From contig OMUH01000051.1 of assembly GCA_900314195.1 (NCBI GenBank), positions 1-33,845 of the forward strand: DNA of 33,845 bases, written 5' to 3'. Numbering within the stretch: the stretch's first letter is position 1; each line of letters begins with the position of its first letter. Positions 18,816-26,609 of this stretch are shown piece by piece. The position numbers and the translations under genes were made by a program. This DNA is from an uncultured Prevotella sp. (GTDB taxonomy: Bacteria; Bacteroidota; Bacteroidia; Bacteroidales; Bacteroidaceae). The notes under the pieces are model-generated. The model searched no databases. It saw only the letters and a program-made list of their open reading frames with translations, and was not told the DNA's origin.

Positions 18816-19106
18816 ACATTTTCTTGTCAGGCAAAATTTGCTTATGCGTTCTCTTTTATTGTCTGAAAAATAATAGATTAATGCAGTTATTTTCTATACA
18901 AAAATAAAAGTTTTGTGGCATACGGCCAAGAAACCGCGTTTGTTTTTTCGTATAAAAAACGGGCGTTTGCCGGTGCGCATTGAAATAATTTTGTTTTTTT
19001 CGGGTGCAAAGGCTGAATAATTTTTATATTTTTGTAAGCAAGAACTGAAGGACAAAAACAAATAGGAATAATAAACAAGGAATAATAAACAAGGAATAAT
19101 AAAAAG
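18816..19106. promoter_or_regulatory. Divergent regulator/GH53 intergenic region
   Basis: This 291-bp gap separates the divergent regulator and galactanase genes. It contains a TATTTTTG -7 element for GH53 at 19027-19034 without a clear -33 box at standard spacing. A short inverted repeat gtttttt-cgtat-aaaaaac lies at 18942-18960. No gene is seen in it. It is the natural place for an operator of the AraC-type regulator. Confidence 0.4.
19065..19106. repeat. 14-bp tandem triplication at the GH53 start
   Basis: Three adjacent 14-bp units (ggaataataaacaa, the same again, then ggaataataaaaag) at 19065, 19079 and 19093. The last one directly abuts the GH53 ATG. Each unit carries an aagga/ggaa purine stretch, so the array duplicates the likely ribosome-binding sequence. 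Confidence 0.85.
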
Positions 19107-20402
19107 ATGAAGAAACATTTACGTTCGGTGCTGCTGACCGTTATGCTTATGGCAGCAGTCAGTGCCGGTGCGCAGAAATATGCGGGCGGCGACATATCAC
19201 TGTTGCCGAGCTATGAGGCCAACGGCGCAAAATATTACGACAACAACGGAGCGGCTGTCAGCGACGTGGCAGCGTGGCTGCATGACCAGGGGTGGAATGC
19301 CGTGAGGCTAAGGCTGTTCGTTGATCCGGAGAATGCCTCGGCCGATGCCAGAGGACAGGGTGTGAGGCAGAGCCTTGACTATATACGTCCGCTTGCCAAG
19401 CGCATAAAGAACCTCGGCATGGCGTGGGTGCTCGACCTGCACTACAGTGATACGTGGGCTGACCCGTCCAATCAGTGGACGCCGAAGCGGTGGCAGGGAC
19501 TGGCTGACAACGTGCTTGCCGACAGCATTTATGCCTACACTGCCGGCGTGCTGCAGACGCTGAAGGCCGACGGCTGTGCACCTGACATGATACAGACCGG
19601 CAATGAGATCAGCTACGGCATGGACTGGGGCACATCATCATCGGACGCGAAATATTGCTATCCGTCGTCATCGAAGGCCAACTGGGATCGCTTTGCGCTG
19701 TTGCTGGGCAAGGCCGTGCAGGCGTGCCGTGACGTGTGTCCGCAGGCTAAGGTGATTGTTCACACCGAGCGTGTGTCAGTGACGCAGCAGAATGACAACC
19801 GCCAGTATGCTGCGCTGACAGGCTTCTATGACAAGATGAAGAGCTACGGCATTGACTACGATGTCATTGGCTTGAGCTATTATCCTTACTTCCACGGCGC
19901 TATGTATGAGCTTGAAGGCGCGATAGAACGGCTCGGCTCATACGGCAAAGACATTATGATAATGGAAACGGGCTATCCGGCTCAGTGGGCAGTGGGCGGC
20001 ACAACGTATGACTATACGCGTACGTTCCCGTATACCGAGGACGGACAGAAGGCTTACACAGACTCGCTTGTGAATATGCTTAACAAGCACAGCAACGTGA
20101 AGGGGTTGTTCTGGTGGTTCCCCGAGGCCAATGAATTCGGGCTCGACTGGAACACAAAGCGCGTAACCGACCAGTGGTATAACGCCACGCTGTTCAACAA
20201 TCAGAACGGCAGGGCGTTCAAGGCTGTCGGCTCGCTGAAGAATTTCCTGCAGACGAGCACCGGCATCAAGGCTGTTGGCGCCGGGGCTGCCACGTCTGCC
20301 GGAGGTGCCGCCTGGTATACGCTCAGCGGGCGTAAGATGAAATTAAAGCCGGTTGAAAAAGGTATCTATGTGAACGGAAAAAAGAAAGTGGCAGTGGAGT
20401 AG
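19107..20402 (+). CDS. GH53 endo-beta-1,4-galactanase
   Basis: A secreted glycosidase of 431 aa expected to cleave beta-1,4-galactan side chains of pectin (arabinogalactan type I). A signal peptide ends near AVSAGA. The (beta/alpha)8 fold shows GGDISLLPSYEANGAKYYD, WNAVRLRLFVDP, and the paired catalytic glutamates: acid/base Glu167 in QTGNEISYG and nucleophile Glu287 in METGYPAQW. After the catalytic domain a short C-terminal segment (WYTLSGRKM ... KGIYVNGKKKVAVE) resembles the terminal tail found on many secreted Bacteroidetes proteins. The gene is divergent from the regulator, which probably controls it. A long palindrome follows it. Confidence 0.93.
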   Translation: MKKHLRSVLLTVMLMAAVSAGAQKYAGGDISLLPSYEANGAKYYDNNGAAVSDVAAWLHDQGWNAVRLRLFVDPENASADARGQGVRQSLDYIRPLAKRIKNLGMAWVLDLHYSDTWADPSNQWTPKRWQGLADNVLADSIYAYTAGVLQTLKADGCAPDMIQTGNEISYGMDWGTSSSDAKYCYPSSSKANWDRFALLLGKAVQACRDVCPQAKVIVHTERVSVTQQNDNRQYAALTGFYDKMKSYGIDYDVIGLSYYPYFHGAMYELEGAIERLGSYGKDIMIMETGYPAQWAVGGTTYDYTRTFPYTEDGQKAYTDSLVNMLNKHSNVKGLFWWFPEANEFGLDWNTKRVTDQWYNATLFNNQNGRAFKAVGSLKNFLQTSTGIKAVGAGAATSAGGAAWYTLSGRKMKLKPVEKGIYVNGKKKVAVE

Positions 20403-20432
20403 CGGGATTACTTATCCGCAACATACTGATGC

Positions 20433-20499
20433 AAATACCGCGTTAGCTTTTCCGTCTTCCATTGATAATGTGGAAGACGGAAAAGCTAACGCGGTATTT
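20433..20499. terminator. Very long perfect palindrome, probable bidirectional terminator
   Basis: Perfect 29-bp inverted repeat with arms at 20433-20461 and 20471-20499 and a 9-nt loop (ttgataatg). It starts 31 bp after the GH53 stop, between GH53 (plus) and the GT14-like gene (minus). The arms end in AAATA/TATTT, so the U run is weak. The stem is unusually long for an ordinary terminator. The remaining 20500-20716 shows nothing I can support. Confidence 0.75.
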
Positions 20500-20716
20500 A
20501 TATTCGCGGCAAATAGTCAGCTTGTTGTGCGTTACTTTTTGCCTGTCGGCAAGACTGAAATAAATAGTATATCAATAATTCATACATCCCCAATCATTTG
20601 CAAGAACCGCGCCTTGTGCCGGCTGCACGCGGACAATTTATTGCTGATAGAAATGCAGATGTCATTTATTTACATATTACTTGTCGTGTGTCTTTTTTTG
20701 TCAGCCGGCCGTTGAG

Positions 20717-21598
20717 TTATTTCCTTTCTTTTTCTATCATGCTTGTGATTTTCTCGCCGGAGAAAGCTGATTCTATGCCGTGGCAGAACATTTTTCCGGT
20801 GGCAAGAAGTGCGTTTACGCTTCCTTCGCCGAGCGGCGTGGCCATGGTGAGCGTGACCAGTGGCGACAGGTCATCGTCTGTCGGCATGGACGATGATGTT
20901 ATGAGCGTGCCGCGGCCGGCATACTCGGAATTGAAAATGACGGTAGGTATGAATGTGTCAGCGGGACTGAGGCTTGTCTTGAAATATCCGCGCAGATGGT
21001 CGTTGTGTTCCCATTCGCGCAGTACCAGGCGGGCTGAGCCTGCTGACAGCGCCCACCACGGTGTGCCCTTGTAGAGGTCGTATGTCTTGTCGGCACAGTG
21101 TATCTGAAGGGTCTTTTGCACGCCGGTGGCTGCTGTAGTGTGTGAAAGCAGACTGCTGACGTGAGAGAACAATCCTTTCTTTGACTGGAAGGGACGGAAC
21201 ATGCGCCATGCGTCGGCGGCGTGGCCGAGTGTGGCGAGAGATACGGCACTGATAAGAATTTTGCCTTTGTGCTCTTCAAAGAAAGTCTCTATGCGGCTGT
21301 TGCTCCACAGTGGGTAGTCGTGGCCGGTTAGCGAAATGAGAAAATCATAGCTGTCGTTTTGCAAGGCGGCTTTCAGAAGAGCTGCCTGTGCAGCCACTTC
21401 GCTGATGGAGCAGGCTGTGACAGCCGTGCGCCGGCTGAGGAAATGGCAGTTGTGTGATGTTATCTTTTCCGTGAACGGGCGCAGGTCAGTGTTTTTGTCA
21501 ACATGGATAAAGCAGTCGGCACTGTCGGGCAGACTGTCTGTGAGCCGTTTTAGTTGTATGGGATCGTCGTTGACGGTTATCAGAAAGGCTAATTTCAT
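20717..21598 (-). CDS. GT14-like (core-2/I-branching type) glycosyltransferase
   Basis: A 293-aa glycosyltransferase of the Branch/core-2 beta-1,6-N-acetylglucosaminyltransferase-like family, which in bacteria adds sugars to surface polysaccharides. Diagnostic patterns are the N-terminal MKLAFLITVNDDP, CFIHVDKNTDLRPF, SLTGHDYPLWSN, and the later GTPWWALSAGSARLVL. No signal peptide or membrane helix is evident, so it probably acts at the cytoplasmic face. It lies 40 bp downstream of the flippase gene on the same strand, with a 13-bp tandem repeat in the gap, and is likely co-transcribed. The donor and acceptor sugars cannot be predicted. Confidence 0.85.
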   Translation of the reverse strand: MKLAFLITVNDDPIQLKRLTDSLPDSADCFIHVDKNTDLRPFTEKITSHNCHFLSRRTAVTACSISEVAAQAALLKAALQNDSYDFLISLTGHDYPLWSNSRIETFFEEHKGKILISAVSLATLGHAADAWRMFRPFQSKKGLFSHVSSLLSHTTAATGVQKTLQIHCADKTYDLYKGTPWWALSAGSARLVLREWEHNDHLRGYFKTSLSPADTFIPTVIFNSEYAGRGTLITSSSMPTDDDLSPLVTLTMATPLGEGSVNALLATGKMFCHGIESAFSGEKITSMIEKERK

Positions 21599-21608
21599 AA
21601 TGCGATGA

Positions 21609-21647
21609 TTTTTTAATTGTGTTTTTTAATTGTGTTTTTTAATTCTT
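21609..21647. repeat. 13-bp tandem triplication between flippase and GT14 genes
   Basis: Three adjacent 13-bp units (ttttttaattgtg, the same again, then ttttttaattctt) at 21609, 21622 and 21635. They fill the 40-bp gap between the two genes and run into the flippase 3' end. Confidence 0.8.
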
Positions 21648-23093
21648 ATTCTTTCTTAATGCGTTTATTATGAATGTCTGGCATTCGTTCAGAATCTCAA
21701 CGTGTGCAAGGCGCATCACAGCATAGTAGAGTACGGCGGCCATGGCAATGCGGGCGAGGAGCAGCAGCCAGAGGCTGGCGATGGATTCTGTGGCGAAATG
21801 TGTGACAGTCATTACGGCAGCCGCTGCCAGCGCAAAGGGCAGTGTGTCAGCAAAGAAGAGGCCTATGTGATAGCCGGTGAGATGCCACACCATGGCGTGC
21901 CACACGAAGAGCCATGTTATATTTATAATGGTATATGCCCACACCATAGTGTGTATGCCGTTTGACCAGATGGCGAGCATGGTGACAATCTCTGTGAGGC
22001 CCAGGCATGCCGTGGCAATCAGATACATGCCGGAACGCCCCTTGCTGACAACCATGTTTGACAGCAGCGTGAACAACGGCATGGTGGCGCCGGCCAGGCA
22101 CAGCGTCTGCAGGTAGCCGGCTGAGGTGAGCCATTTTGTGCCGATGGCTATGACGATGAACTCGTGGGCGACGAGTCCGAAGCCGAACAGCAGCGGAAAC
22201 GACAGGAATGACGTGAAGCGCATCATCTTGCGGAGGGCGTTGAGCTGACGTTCGCTCTCGCTGCGCAGGTCTACGAGCACAGGCTGTGCAACCTGGTTAA
22301 TCATGCCCTGGATGAGGCTGAAGCATTTGAAGTCCCACTGATAGGCCTGGTTGTAGTTGCCGGTGTCGCGGGCCGTAAAGTAATGCCCGAGCAGAAAGTT
22401 AAGAATGTTGTTGTTGATAATGGTCGTTATGTTTGACACAAGAATCTTGCATGAGAAGCGGAACATGTGCCTGACCGGTTTGAATGATATGTTGCGCACC
22501 TCAGGCCGCCATTTTGAATAGTGCCACACCATCAGCGTGTTTACGGCTACGTAGACCAGTCCTTGTGTGGCCAGAGACCAATAAGCCATTCCTGCCAGGG
22601 CACATGCAGCACCCGTCATGCTCGACGTGACGACGGCCGTCATGGCTGCCTTGGCCTGCTGGCGGGCCATCATGTGTTTGAACAGCCATGCGTTCTGTGC
22701 CGTTCCCAATGATGCGAGCACGATGCTGAGAAAGGCATAGCGGCACAGCGCAGTGAGACGCGGCGTGTGATAGTAATCAGCGATGAGCGGTGCGGCAACG
22801 GCGAGTATGGCGTAGCCGGTGAGGCCGGCTATTATGTTGAACCAAAACACAGAGTTATAGTCAGTGTCACGCGGATGGTCGATGTTGGCAAGGGCTGTCG
22901 TGAAGCCGCTGTTCTGTATTGTTGTCGCAATGAGTGAGAAAACGCTTATCATGGCCATCATGCCGAAGTCGGCATTGTCAAGCAGGCGCGCCATGACGAT
23001 GCCGAACACGAGGCCTACGGCTTGCTGGGTGATGTTGCTCATGCCGCCCCAGAAGAGCCCCTTCGCTGTTTTTTCTTTCAGTGTCTCTGCCAT
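21639..23093 (-). CDS. Polysaccharide flippase (Wzx/MOP family)
   Basis: A 484-aa integral membrane protein with about 12-14 hydrophobic helices, typical of the MOP superfamily that flips lipid-linked oligosaccharide repeat units across the inner membrane. The N-terminus KEKTAKGLFWGGMSNITQQAVGLVFGIVMARLLDNADFG is characteristic of the WzxC/RfbX-like branch (polysaccharide_synt_3). No signal sequence beyond the first helix is needed. It heads a minus-strand pair with the GT14-like transferase and is divergent from a GT4 glycosyltransferase. The three genes form a small surface-polysaccharide cluster. No polymerase or initiating transferase is present here. Confidence 0.9.
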   Translation of the reverse strand: MAETLKEKTAKGLFWGGMSNITQQAVGLVFGIVMARLLDNADFGMMAMISVFSLIATTIQNSGFTTALANIDHPRDTDYNSVFWFNIIAGLTGYAILAVAAPLIADYYHTPRLTALCRYAFLSIVLASLGTAQNAWLFKHMMARQQAKAAMTAVVTSSMTGAACALAGMAYWSLATQGLVYVAVNTLMVWHYSKWRPEVRNISFKPVRHMFRFSCKILVSNITTIINNNILNFLLGHYFTARDTGNYNQAYQWDFKCFSLIQGMINQVAQPVLVDLRSESERQLNALRKMMRFTSFLSFPLLFGFGLVAHEFIVIAIGTKWLTSAGYLQTLCLAGATMPLFTLLSNMVVSKGRSGMYLIATACLGLTEIVTMLAIWSNGIHTMVWAYTIINITWLFVWHAMVWHLTGYHIGLFFADTLPFALAAAAVMTVTHFATESIASLWLLLLARIAMAAVLYYAVMRLAHVEILNECQTFIINALRKNKN

Positions 23094-23409
23094 TGTGTGT
23101 GAAAAATTCTAAGTTTAAAACGCCTTGTTTAAAGTGCTGGTTTTATAATGCTGGTTTTGAAATTAGTCTTAAATCATTTTTTTATGCTTTTATTTAAATG
23201 CTTTGATTAACGAATTAAGAAATATGTTGCAAGAAATATGTTGCAAGAATAATGTCGCAAAAATATGAACAATCTTTTTCAAGCCGGACATAATGCAGCT
23301 CTTTACATGCAAAATTACATTTTTACGGCCTATAATCAAAATAAAAAGATTACTTTTGCCGATGCATGGAATGTATGCGGAAAAAATAAAAAACAGGAAA
23401 GGTTTATAA
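23094..23409. other. Intergenic region with 14-bp tandem repeats and a GT4 promoter element
   Basis: Divergent 316-bp gap without a gene. It holds a 14-bp triplication (aagaaatatgttgc twice, then aagaataatgtcgc) at 23217, 23231 and 23245, and two tgctggtttt copies near 23135-23160. A -7 element TACTTTTG at 23351-23358 precedes the GT4 gene. I found no matching -33 box at the usual distance. Confidence 0.6.
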
Positions 23410-24465
23410 ATGAGAATATACTTCTATCACACGCAGAACATACAGTACATTCTTTCTGAGCATGAGAAAGGGCATTTTCCCAGTCATATGCTCTATGGTG
23501 CTACTTACCTTGAGAAAATGGGTTTTGATATTGTATGGCATCAGTTTATTCCGGGCGCGTCACGTCTGAAGCGGATGCTCACCACGTCATGGCGCATTTT
23601 AAAGCTCGGCAGGAGCATTGACGCTGTCTACGCTACGCACTATACCGGCATAGAGCCGATAATCTTTCTCAGGGCACTTCGTATCTTCAGAAAACCGGTG
23701 ATAATATGGCATCACCAGCCTGTGATACGTCCGAAAAGCAAGTTACGGGATATCCTCGGCAGGCTTTTCTATCGCGGCATTGATGATATGTTTTTCTTCT
23801 CTCAGAAGCTAATCGATGATTCGCTTGCCACTGGAAAAGTGGATGCAAAGCGTTTGCATCTTGGCTATTGGGGGGCTGACCTCAGCTTCTATGATGCGTT
23901 GCAGGATGAGATGCCGTCCCGGAACGGTTTCATCTCCTCAGGTAAGGAATGGCGCGATGTTCCGACGCTCATCACGGCCTTTAACCGCATGGGGGCGCCG
24001 ATAGACATATATCTTCCGGAGGAATGCTGCGGATTCAGCTATAAGAAGCAGCTTGAGGGCATGAAAACAGCCGAGAATGTTAAGGTGTATCTCGGCAAGA
24101 AAATGTGGATTGCCGAGTTCGCGCGTGAGGTTAACAGACATTCATGCGTGGTGATATGCTGCGAACCGAAAAAGTATACCGTCGGGCTGACAACGCTCGT
24201 TGAGGCCATGGCACTCGGGCTTCCTGTTATATGCAGCCGTAATCCTCAGTTCCCTGTTGATGTCGACAAGGTGGGGTGTGGCATCTCTGTGCCGTATCAT
24301 GATGTGGATGCGTGGTGCGATGCCATTGACTTTATGATGTCGCACCGTAAGGAAGCTGCTGCCATGGGAATGCGCGGGCGCAAACTTGCCGAGCGCGTCT
24401 ATAATGATGTGCACTGCGCTGAGATTGTAGCATCGGTTCTCAGAAAATATGACAGAAAGAAATAA
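23410..24465 (+). CDS. GT4-family glycosyltransferase
   Basis: A 351-aa cytoplasmic glycosyltransferase with the GT-B fold. The N-terminal half resembles GT4 acceptor-binding domains (VYATHYTGIEPIIF, VIIWHHQPVI). The C-terminal half has the nucleotide-sugar site pattern GLTTLVEAMALGLPVICSR, which includes the conserved glutamate, then GCGISVPYHDVDAWCDAI. The start at 23410 follows a purine-rich ggaaagg sequence and gives MRIYFYHTQN as the first beta strand. It is divergent from the flippase/GT14 pair, so it probably builds the same polysaccharide. A strong bidirectional terminator ends it. The sugar specificity is unknown. Confidence 0.85.
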   Translation: MRIYFYHTQNIQYILSEHEKGHFPSHMLYGATYLEKMGFDIVWHQFIPGASRLKRMLTTSWRILKLGRSIDAVYATHYTGIEPIIFLRALRIFRKPVIIWHHQPVIRPKSKLRDILGRLFYRGIDDMFFFSQKLIDDSLATGKVDAKRLHLGYWGADLSFYDALQDEMPSRNGFISSGKEWRDVPTLITAFNRMGAPIDIYLPEECCGFSYKKQLEGMKTAENVKVYLGKKMWIAEFAREVNRHSCVVICCEPKKYTVGLTTLVEAMALGLPVICSRNPQFPVDVDKVGCGISVPYHDVDAWCDAIDFMMSHRKEAAAMGMRGRKLAERVYNDVHCAEIVASVLRKYDRKK

Positions 24466-24521
24466 GTAACTGGTTAAAATTAGTTTATATTATTTTCATA
24501 GTTATTGATAATGTCCACAAT

Positions 24522-24552
24522 GTAGGGGCCTCTGCCCCGTGCCGGCCCACAA
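24522..24552. repeat. Dispersed intergenic repeat, copy B
   Basis: A 31-bp element matching 71-100 at both ends (gtaggggcc and gtgccggcccacaa). Here the middle forms a small ggggc-ctct-gcccc hairpin. It ends exactly where the adjoining terminator stem begins. Confidence 0.6.
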
Positions 24553-24599
24553 AAAAAAAGTCCGTCATTCTAAAAAAATAGAATGACGGACTTTTTTTT
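24552..24599. terminator. Bidirectional rho-independent terminator
   Basis: Perfect 21-bp inverted repeat, arms 24552-24572 and 24579-24599, six-base loop. Eight A at the left end and eight T at the right end provide U tracts for both strands. It serves the GT4 gene (plus) and the fabH operon (minus). Confidence 0.92.
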
Positions 24600-24669
24600 A
24601 TTTCACGTCTTTTTAAACAATTCGCTTAATGCAGAAACAGCTGTCTGCCGGTATCTCAGCCGAAAAGGC

Positions 24670-25692
24670 TTATTTCTTCACTCCGGCCACCTCGCTGCCG
24701 TTATACGCCCATTTGTAGTATGATGCGCCGTTGACGAAGCCTGCGCCGAATGCTGTGAATATGACGTTGTCGCCTTTCTTCAAGTCTTTTTCATAATCCC
24801 ACATTACGAGCGGCATGCAGGCGGCACTAGTATTGCCGTAATGGCGTATGCTGACCAGAACCTTTTCCATCGGCATGTTAAGGCGTTTTGCAACGGCCTC
24901 TATGATGCGCAGGTTTGCCTGGTGTGGGATAACCCATGTGATGTCGTCGTTGGTGAGATTATTCTTCTTCATCAAGAGCTCACAGTCGCTGCTCATGGCA
25001 GTAACGGCGTAGCGGAATACCGTGCGTCCTTCCTGATATGTGTAGTGAAGGCGGTGGTCAACGGTGAAGCGTGACGGCGGACAAACGGATCCGCCTGCTT
25101 TGATGTGAAGGAAAGGCAGCCCTTTTCCGTCGGTGCGGAAATATGAGTCGACGAGACCTACACCTTCCTCAGTTGTTCCCTCTACCATAACAGCTCCTGC
25201 GCCGTCGCCAAATAGCGGGCACGTAGCGCGGTCCTGATAGTCGGTAATGGAAGACATCTTATCTGCGCCGATAACAATGATGCGCTTGTAACGTCCGCTT
25301 TGTATCATTGAGCATGCAACGTCAAAAGCGTACATGAAGCCGCAGCAGGCGGCTGAGAAATCAAATGCGAATGCATTCTTCAAGTTTAGCTTGCCAAGAA
25401 CGATCGAGGCCGTTGAAGGATGTATGTAATCAGGTGTTGTGGTGGCCACGATGACGGCATCTATTGTGTCAGGGTCAACGCCGGTCTTCAGTATGAGCTG
25501 TTTGGCAGCCTTGCGCGCCATGTATGACGTGCCGAGGCCTTCCTCTGTCAGAATGCGGCGTTCCTTGATGCCTGTGCGGGTGGTTATCCACTCATCGTTA
25601 GTGTCGACCATGCGCGACAACTCGTCGTTGTTGAGCACATAGTCGGGCACATAGCCTGCGACACCTGTTATTATCGCATTAATCTTCTCCAT
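24670..25692 (-). CDS. fabH: 3-oxoacyl-ACP synthase III (KAS III)
   Basis: Initiates type II fatty acid synthesis by condensing acetyl-CoA with malonyl-ACP in the cytoplasm. The 340-aa length is normal. The catalytic triad is present: Cys in SAACCGFMYAF, His in WVIPHQANLRI and Asn in HYGNTSAACMPL. The N-terminus ITGVAGYVPDYVLNNDELSRMVDTNDEWI is diagnostic of FabH. The start codon overlaps the stop codon of rpmF by one base (TAATG on the minus strand), which suggests translational coupling. It is the third gene of the conserved yceD-rpmF-fabH operon. Confidence 0.96.
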   Translation of the reverse strand: MEKINAIITGVAGYVPDYVLNNDELSRMVDTNDEWITTRTGIKERRILTEEGLGTSYMARKAAKQLILKTGVDPDTIDAVIVATTTPDYIHPSTASIVLGKLNLKNAFAFDFSAACCGFMYAFDVACSMIQSGRYKRIIVIGADKMSSITDYQDRATCPLFGDGAGAVMVEGTTEEGVGLVDSYFRTDGKGLPFLHIKAGGSVCPPSRFTVDHRLHYTYQEGRTVFRYAVTAMSSDCELLMKKNNLTNDDITWVIPHQANLRIIEAVAKRLNMPMEKVLVSIRHYGNTSAACMPLVMWDYEKDLKKGDNVIFTAFGAGFVNGASYYKWAYNGSEVAGVKK

Positions 25693-25877
25693 TATTCAGC
25701 TGCTTCCTTAACGATGGCAACTTTACCTCTGTAATAGCCGCATGTAGGGCATACGGTGTGATATACATAGTAAGCGCCGCAATTAGGGCATACTGCCAAT
25801 GTAGGAGCTACTGCCTTATCGTGTGTTCTTCTTTTAAGTGTACGAGTCTTTGACTGTCTTCTTTTAGGATGTGCCAT
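25692..25877 (-). CDS. rpmF: 50S ribosomal protein L32
   Basis: A 61-aa ribosomal protein of the large subunit. It starts MAHPKRRQSKTRT, as L32 does, and has a zinc ribbon with two CxxC pairs (CPNC and CPTC), so it is the zinc-binding form rather than the cysteine-free form. The gene sits 22 bp after yceD and overlaps the fabH start. This order links ribosome and membrane synthesis in many bacteria. Confidence 0.97.
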   Translation of the reverse strand: MAHPKRRQSKTRTLKRRTHDKAVAPTLAVCPNCGAYYVYHTVCPTCGYYRGKVAIVKEAAE

Positions 25878-25899
25878 TTTTCTTTAAATTTTAAATTTT

Positions 25900-26430
25900 T
25901 TATTTGTTTTTTTCTTTCAGTTTCAGAAGGGCTTTCCAGCGCGGGTCCACGGCGTTGTTCTCATTGTCCATGCCGCTTCGGGCGGCCGAATGCTCATCGA
26001 GCAGTCTGATCATTGCAGGGTTGCATTTTCCAGGTGCGTGCACGTGCTTGATTGGAACGTTGAGTGCTATGAGCTCATAAACGAACCATGCCACATCGAG
26101 TATTCCTTCGTTCTCGGCCACGGTGACAAGGTTGTCTTCTTCTGTGTTCTCCTCTCCAAACTTGGCAGCCAGCCGGTCATCGGCCGTTACAGGCTGCTCC
26201 ATATCGTCGAGACAGCGGTCACAGGTGACAACAACATATCCCGACACGTGAAACATAAACTCAAAGAAATCAGCCGTGCGCGAGCAGTCTATGTGCAGGG
26301 AGAAGCGTCCCTTGTGAAACTGCGGAGCATCGACGGCTTCGAAAAAACCGTCGTCAAGCACTGTGTCTATGGCTGTCAGCCCTTCCGGCAGTGACTTGAG
26401 GTCAATTCTCAATGACTCTTTATCGTACAT
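25900..26430 (-). CDS. YceD/DUF177-family protein
   Basis: A 176-aa member of the YceD (DUF177) family, almost always encoded directly before rpmF. In other organisms the family has been linked to 23S rRNA or large ribosomal subunit assembly. Family marks are CDRCLDDMEQPV, the later HAPGKCN, and the C-terminal DPRWKALLKLKE. It is predicted cytoplasmic, with no membrane segment. It is the first gene of the minus-strand yceD-rpmF-fabH operon, with a promoter element immediately upstream. Confidence 0.92.
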   Translation of the reverse strand: MYDKESLRIDLKSLPEGLTAIDTVLDDGFFEAVDAPQFHKGRFSLHIDCSRTADFFEFMFHVSGYVVVTCDRCLDDMEQPVTADDRLAAKFGEENTEEDNLVTVAENEGILDVAWFVYELIALNVPIKHVHAPGKCNPAMIRLLDEHSAARSGMDNENNAVDPRWKALLKLKEKNK

Positions 26431-26450
26431 GATGCTTATATTTCGGGGTG

Positions 26451-26458
26451 CAAAGTTA
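26451..26458 (-). promoter_or_regulatory. -7 element of the yceD-rpmF-fabH operon
   Basis: The minus strand reads TAACTTTG, a match to TAnnTTTG, about 20 bp upstream of the yceD start. A 6-bp inverted repeat cggggt/accccg flanks it on both sides. No good -33 TTTG lies at the usual spacing. Confidence 0.5.
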
Positions 26459-26609
26459 CAAAGAAATTCTGATACCCCGTAATTTTTTCAGCACAATTTG
26501 TTTGTGCTATAATGATGAATTTCAGCCTTAAGCATGTGTTTTGACATGCATGGATATGCTCGTGTTTTTTATATTTGATGCCTGGAGCTTATTTCATGCA
26601 CGGAAAAAG

